Part shown: piece after piece, positions 60,511 through 64,000 of the stretch
How the letters are laid out: the number at the start of each line of letters is the position of its first letter
Numbering within the stretch: position 1 is the stretch's first letter
Assembly (NCBI RefSeq): GCF_003850245.1
Contig: NZ_CP031015.1
Location: 2,480,001-2,544,000, forward strand
Reading direction: 5' to 3'
Length of the DNA stretch: 64,000 bases
Origin: Microbacterium sp. ABRD28
Lineage (GTDB): Bacteria > Actinomycetota > Actinomycetes > Actinomycetales > Microbacteriaceae
Translations under genes and position numbers: made by a program
Notes under the pieces: model-generated
Told to the model about the DNA's origin: nothing
Database searches by the model: none
The model's input: only the letters and a program-made list of their open reading frames with translations

Positions 60511-61334
60511 GTGCGAGCGCCGTCCTCGATGAGAGCTCCCTGCGTGCGTCCCTCGCCGTCGACCACCACCGTCCCGTGCGGCGTCTGCTTCAGCCGCAGC
60601 GCGCGCTTGCCCCTGTCGGCGCCGATGAAGGAGGCGACGAAATCGGTGGCGGGTGCCTCGATGATCTCGTCGGGGGTGCCGCGCTGGGCGATCTGTGCGC
60701 CCTTCTCCAGAATGACCACCTGATCGCCGAGCAGGAACGCCTCGTCGATGTCATGGGTGACGAAGACGATCGTCTTGGCGACGTCGCGCTGGATGCGGAG
60801 CAGCTCCTCCTGGAGCTCCGCGCGCACGATGGGATCGACAGCGCCGAAAGGCTCGTCCATGAGCAGGATGTTGGGGTTCGCCGCCAGGCCACGCGCGACG
60901 CCGACGCGCTGCTGCTGGCCGCCGGAGAGCTGACTGGGATAGCGATCGGCCATCCCCCGGTCGAGGCCGACGGTGTCCATCAGCTCGAGCGCCTGCGCGC
61001 GGGCCTTCTTCCGGTTCACGCCCTCCAACACGGGAACGGTGGCGATGTTCTCGGCGACGGTGAAGTGCGGCAGAAGTCCGGAGTTCTGCATGACGTACCC
61101 GATGCTGCGGCGCAGCTTCACCGGGTCGCGACCGGCGATGTCGTCGCCATCGATGAGGATCGTGCCGTCGCTGGGCTCGACCATCCGGTTGATCATGCGC
61201 AGGAGTGTCGTCTTGCCGCATCCGGAAGAGCCGACGAAGACGGTGGTGGTGTGCGCAGGCAGGACGAGGTCAAAGGACCGGACCGCTTCCGTGCCGTCGG
61301 GAAAGCGCTTGGTGACGCCTCGGAATTCGATCAT
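60507..61334 (-). CDS. Osmoprotectant ABC transporter ATP-binding protein
   Basis: 275 residues. Walker A GSSGCGKTTLLRMINRMVEP, Q loop YVMQNSGLLPHFTV, signature LSGGQQQRVGVARGLAANP, Walker B ILLMDEPFGAVDPI and H loop FVTHDIDEAF. It lacks the tandem CBS domains that sense ionic strength in OpuA/ProV, so osmotic control must be elsewhere. ATG 61334 is 20 bases after the DUF427 stop. Order ATPase-permease-permease-binding protein makes the set complete. Confidence 0.94.
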   Translation of the reverse strand: MIEFRGVTKRFPDGTEAVRSFDLVLPAHTTTVFVGSSGCGKTTLLRMINRMVEPSDGTILIDGDDIAGRDPVKLRRSIGYVMQNSGLLPHFTVAENIATVPVLEGVNRKKARAQALELMDTVGLDRGMADRYPSQLSGGQQQRVGVARGLAANPNILLMDEPFGAVDPIVRAELQEELLRIQRDVAKTIVFVTHDIDEAFLLGDQVVILEKGAQIAQRGTPDEIIEAPATDFVASFIGADRGKRALRLKQTPHGTVVVDGEGRTQGALIEDGART

Positions 61335-61354
61335 GGCACGTGCGTCCGGTCGCC

Positions 61355-61657
61355 TCAGTCGACGACCTGGACTTCCTTCCAGAACGCGACGTAGCCGGAG
61401 AAGTCCTTGCCGACGCGCTCGATCGCCGTCGGGTACGGGGTTGGGTACGACCACGCGCGGTCTTTCAACGCTCCCTCGCCCGAGGTCACGTCGTAGTACT
61501 GGCATTCCCCCTTCCACGGACACGTGTAGGGGGTGGGGCTGTCGACCAGAACCCCTTCGACCACGCTGCTCGGTGGGAAGTACCAGTTGCCCTCGATCGA
61601 GACGAGGTCGTCCTTCGACGCCTCGGCGATCACCGTTCCGTCCAGTACTGCCTTCAT
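61355..61657 (-). CDS. DUF427 domain-containing protein
   Basis: 100 residues, cytosolic. The family core is present: GNWYFPPSSV, the CPWKGECQYYDV motif with two cysteines, and AWSYPTPYPTAIERVGKDFSG. Structures of this family show a small beta-barrel; the function is unknown. ATG 61657 starts the conserved region. It lies 20 bases before the importer ATPase gene and may share its message. Confidence 0.9.
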   Translation of the reverse strand: MKAVLDGTVIAEASKDDLVSIEGNWYFPPSSVVEGVLVDSPTPYTCPWKGECQYYDVTSGEGALKDRAWSYPTPYPTAIERVGKDFSGYVAFWKEVQVVD

Positions 61658-61749
61658 GGGGTCCTCTCGAGGTCGCGCGGATGCGCCGCCGAAGCGACGG
61701 ACCCTGATCACGCTAGCCGACCCCGCCGACACCAGGGTCCGATCGCGAC

Positions 61750-62685
61750 TTACTCCGACACGATCCGCGCCCCGGCGACCGGGCCGTGCACGTGCAGCGC
61801 GTGGTGACCCGCGACGCTCAGCGCGACCTGCAGCTCGAGTGCCGATTCGGGATCGGCCGCGAGGAAGGCCAGCGTCGGCCCCGACCCCGACACGATGCCG
61901 ACCAGGGCGCCCGACCCCTCACCGAGCTCGAGGACGTCCCTGAGGTCGGGGCGCAGCGACAGCGCCGCCGCCTGCAGGTCGTTTCGCACGTGGGCGGCGA
62001 GCGCGACGGCGTCTCCGATGCGCAGCGCCTGGAGCACGCCCGGATCGACGTCGGGAGCGCGCGGCGGCGGGGCGATGTCGGAGCGCCCCCTCATCACATC
62101 GAGGTGCCCGTAGACCTCCGCTGTCGACAATCCGTCCTCTGAGGTCACGACGACCCAGTCGAACCGGCCCTTGGCGAGGGCGCGGTTCAGTTGGTCTCCC
62201 CGGCCCGTGCCGATGGCCGTCCCGCCCATGAGGGCGAAGGGCACATCGGCGCCGAGGCGGCGGGCGAGTCGGTGCAGTCCGGATGACCCGAGCTCGGCGC
62301 CCCACAGGGCGTCACAGGCGACCAGCGCGGCCGCGGCATCCGCGGATCCTCCGCCCATCCCCCCCGCGACCGGCACGTGCTTGTCGATGTGCAGCCGCAC
62401 TCCCCCGCGGTGGCCGATCTCGGCGGCGACCAGCCGGGCCGCCCGCAGGGCGAGGTTGCGGTCATCCACCGGCACGCCGGAGACCGACACCGATCCCGAC
62501 ACCGTCAGCGAGAAGTCGTCGTCCCGTTCGGCCCACAGATCCTCGACGAGCGACACGGCCTGATAGGCGGAGGCGACGTCGTGGTAGCCGTCGGGCTGCA
62601 CCGCTCCGACTTCGAAGAACACGTTCAGCTTCCCGGGAGCGCGGACGTGGACGCGATCGGCGGGGCCGGCAGGGTCCACGGTCAT
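61750..62685 (-). CDS. ispE: 4-diphosphocytidyl-2-C-methyl-D-erythritol kinase
   Basis: Phosphorylates CDP-ME in the methylerythritol phosphate pathway. 311 residues, GHMP kinase fold: [20 protein letters not shown] at the N-terminus, the ATP-binding loop [20 protein letters not shown], and the C-terminal [14 protein letters not shown]. In many actinobacteria it follows ksgA; here a divergent Stealth gene is next. ATG 62685 is 6 bases after TAGCCT. Same pathway as ispH at 2.6 kb. Confidence 0.96.
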   Translation of the reverse strand: MTVDPAGPADRVHVRAPGKLNVFFEVGAVQPDGYHDVASAYQAVSLVEDLWAERDDDFSLTVSGSVSVSGVPVDDRNLALRAARLVAAEIGHRGGVRLHIDKHVPVAGGMGGGSADAAAALVACDALWGAELGSSGLHRLARRLGADVPFALMGGTAIGTGRGDQLNRALAKGRFDWVVVTSEDGLSTAEVYGHLDVMRGRSDIAPPPRAPDVDPGVLQALRIGDAVALAAHVRNDLQAAALSLRPDLRDVLELGEGSGALVGIVSGSGPTLAFLAADPESALELQVALSVAGHHALHVHGPVAGARIVSE

Positions 62686-62691
62686 GCATCG

Positions 62692-62697
62692 AGGCTA
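62692..62697 (-). promoter_or_regulatory. -10 hexamer TAGCCT for ispE
   Basis: TAGCCT on the minus strand ends 6 bases before ATG 62685; leaderless spacing. Confidence 0.5.
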
Positions 62698-62831
62698 TCG
62701 CCCAGGGCGGGGGCGGGTCCTCGCACCCGCGGCGGAGATCCGGTGAAACGCCGAGGAAACAGAAGGCGAACTACAGTTGTCCGGTGCCCCACTCGGGGTG
62801 CGCCCCTATCTGACTTCGCGAGGAGGTTCCC

Positions 62832-64000
62832 ATGGCACGTGTCGCTCCCCTTCCGTCGATGAGCGATCCCTGGACGAATCTGCTCGCTCGCGACGACGTC
62901 CGTCTCGTCGACGGGATGCTGCACACCGTCCACGACACGCTCCCGGTGAACGAGGCGGCTGTCGCCGACCTCCTCGCCGTCGCCGATGCACTGGCCGCCC
63001 ACGGGATCGACGTCCTGCTGGTTCGAGACGCCGAACGTCGCGATCGTCTCGTCATCGACGTCGAGGATGGCTCGCGAGCATACGACGCGCTCTGCCGCCT
63101 GGGTACCGACGAGCCGTTCTACGCGCGAACCCCCGGCGAAGATGCGGTGCCGCTTCACACCCTTGCCGAGCCGGTGGGCCTTGCCACCGTCAACGTCTTC
63201 CGGCCGAGGGTCACCCCCGGCGGCTCGCTTCGGTACGGGTCGGCCTCGGGGACCCGGGTCGATCTCTGGCGGTTCGGCGCCGTTCTGGTCGAGGCACCGC
63301 GGCCGACGCTCCTCACCCGTCGGACGATGGCCGCCGACGACGTGTCGTACACCACGGTCGAACGTCACGGTCGGCGCTGGCGCACCCTGTCGGGCATGTA
63401 CGAGACGCACGCGACGGAGTTCTCGGCCGATGTCGACATGGTCTTCTCATGGGTCGACGGGTCATCCAGCGAATTCCAGCGCAGCCGCGCGGCGCGCATG
63501 CAGAGCTACGTGGTGGGCGACGGCGACGACGCCCCCGCGCGGTACCGGCAGATCGACGAGCTGAAGTATGCGCTGCGCAGCGTCTTCATGCACGCACCCT
63601 GGGTGCGGCGGATCTTCATCGCCACCGACTCGCCCGCCCCCGCGTGGCTGGCCGACCACCCTCGTGTCACGATCGTCAGGAGCGAGGAGTTCTTCGCAGA
63701 CCCCGGCGCCCTCCCCACGCATAACTCCCACGCGGTGGAGGCGCAGCTGCACCGTATCGACGGGCTCGCCGAGCACTTCCTCTACAGCAACGACGACATG
63801 TTCTTCGGGCGCCCCGTCGATCCCGAGCTGTTCTTCTCCCCGGGGGGCGTCAGCACCTTCGTCGAAAGCCGGGTGCGTATCGGCACCGGCGACCCTCGTC
63901 CTGAACGCAGCGGCCACGACAACGGCCTCCGCGTCAACCGCGCTCTGCTGCGCGAGCGCTTCGGACGTCTGATCACCCACGACCTCGAGCACTGCGCGGT
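62832..64000 (+). CDS. Stealth-family sugar-phosphate transferase, 5' part
   Basis: 389 codons are open to the end of the window, so the gene continues beyond it. ATG 62832 has an AGGAGG Shine-Dalgarno 5 bases upstream. After a 200-residue N-terminal region the Stealth conserved regions appear: CR1 VDMVFSWVDGS, CR2 RYRQIDELKYALRSVFMHAPW then RRIFIATDSPAP, and CR3 HNSHAVEAQLHRI with FLYSNDDMFFGRP. Stealth proteins transfer hexose-1-phosphates from UDP-sugars to build capsule or wall polysaccharides; eukaryotic GlcNAc-phosphotransferase is related. A TACAGT at 62772-62777 may be its -10. Confidence 0.9.
   Translation, partial: MARVAPLPSMSDPWTNLLARDDVRLVDGMLHTVHDTLPVNEAAVADLLAVADALAAHGIDVLLVRDAERRDRLVIDVEDGSRAYDALCRLGTDEPFYARTPGEDAVPLHTLAEPVGLATVNVFRPRVTPGGSLRYGSASGTRVDLWRFGAVLVEAPRPTLLTRRTMAADDVSYTTVERHGRRWRTLSGMYETHATEFSADVDMVFSWVDGSSSEFQRSRAARMQSYVVGDGDDAPARYRQIDELKYALRSVFMHAPWVRRIFIATDSPAPAWLADHPRVTIVRSEEFFADPGALPTHNSHAVEAQLHRIDGLAEHFLYSNDDMFFGRPVDPELFFSPGGVSTFVESRVRIGTGDPRPERSGHDNGLRVNRALLRERFGRLITHDLEHCA

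Overview
The window is a stretch of core chromosome from a high-GC Gram-positive actinobacterium, most likely a Microbacterium or close Microbacteriaceae relative. Evidence: very GC-rich coding, frequent GTG starts, many 4-base ATGA/GTGA gene overlaps, actinobacterial families (DUF4245, DUF4307, DUF501, a DUF6264-like protein, PIN-PhoH, Eis-type acetyltransferase) and a gene set that broadly follows the Mycobacterium tuberculosis Rv1010-Rv1110 block (ispE, pth, rplY, prs, glmU, mfd, mazG, eno, divIC, DUF501, greA, DUF4307, trhA, Z-prenyltransferase, phoH, fumC, DUF4245, AI-2E, xseBA, ispH). I see no prophage, insertion sequence, integrase, CRISPR array or rRNA, and no gene-free stretch over 300 bases.

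Layout. 1-10.2 kb: end of fbaA, a MOSC protein, the ispH operon (ispH, DUF6264-like, formylglycine-enzyme-like), then xseA-xseB-DUF4245-carbonic anhydrase, fumC, and a kinase/regulator pair. 10.2-14.8 kb: a short hairpin-rich non-coding region (candidate C-loop small RNA), phoH, a Z-isoprenyl transferase, trhA, small membrane proteins, greA. 14.9-23.8 kb: ilvA, an AI-2E transporter, two YcaQ/AlkX-like glycosylases around an unknown membrane-anchored protein, lemA, a sugar-lactone oxidase and a PLP deaminase/aldolase, preceded by tRNA-Leu(UAA). 23.9-30.6 kb: NDH-2, a mycosin-like protease, DUF501, an FtsB/DivIC protein, enolase, a methyltransferase and an SGNH hydrolase. 30.7-42.7 kb: a permease, hisS-mazG-nhaA, ppc, mfd, pth. 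42.8-48.8 kb: rplY, gnd with an N-terminal extension, an SDR protein and a PhoP-like two-component system. 48.7-54.3 kb: an extracytosolic flavin electron-transfer operon (FMN-binding lipoprotein, ApbE, membrane flavin reductase), then tRNA-Gln-glmU-prs. 54.4-64 kb: MarR regulator, ABC-F ATPase, Eis-like acetyltransferase, a full OpuB/ProU-type osmoprotectant importer, DUF427, ispE and the 5' part of a Stealth-family sugar phosphotransferase that runs off the end.

Functionally the window is mostly housekeeping: glycolysis and pentose phosphate/anaplerosis (fbaA, eno, gnd, ppc, fumC), isoprenoid and cell-wall precursors (ispH, ispE, Z-prenyltransferase, glmU, prs), translation (hisS, pth, rplY, two tRNAs) and DNA repair (xseAB, mfd, AlkX-like). 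The most notable non-gene signals are a TANNNT -10 hexamer placed 6-7 bases before the start codon of about eighteen genes (leaderless transcription), a glmU start codon one base after the 3' end of tRNA-Gln, a two- or three-copy 7-bp direct repeat before the PhoP-like regulator, and three adjacent hairpins whose minus-strand loops each carry CCCCC.
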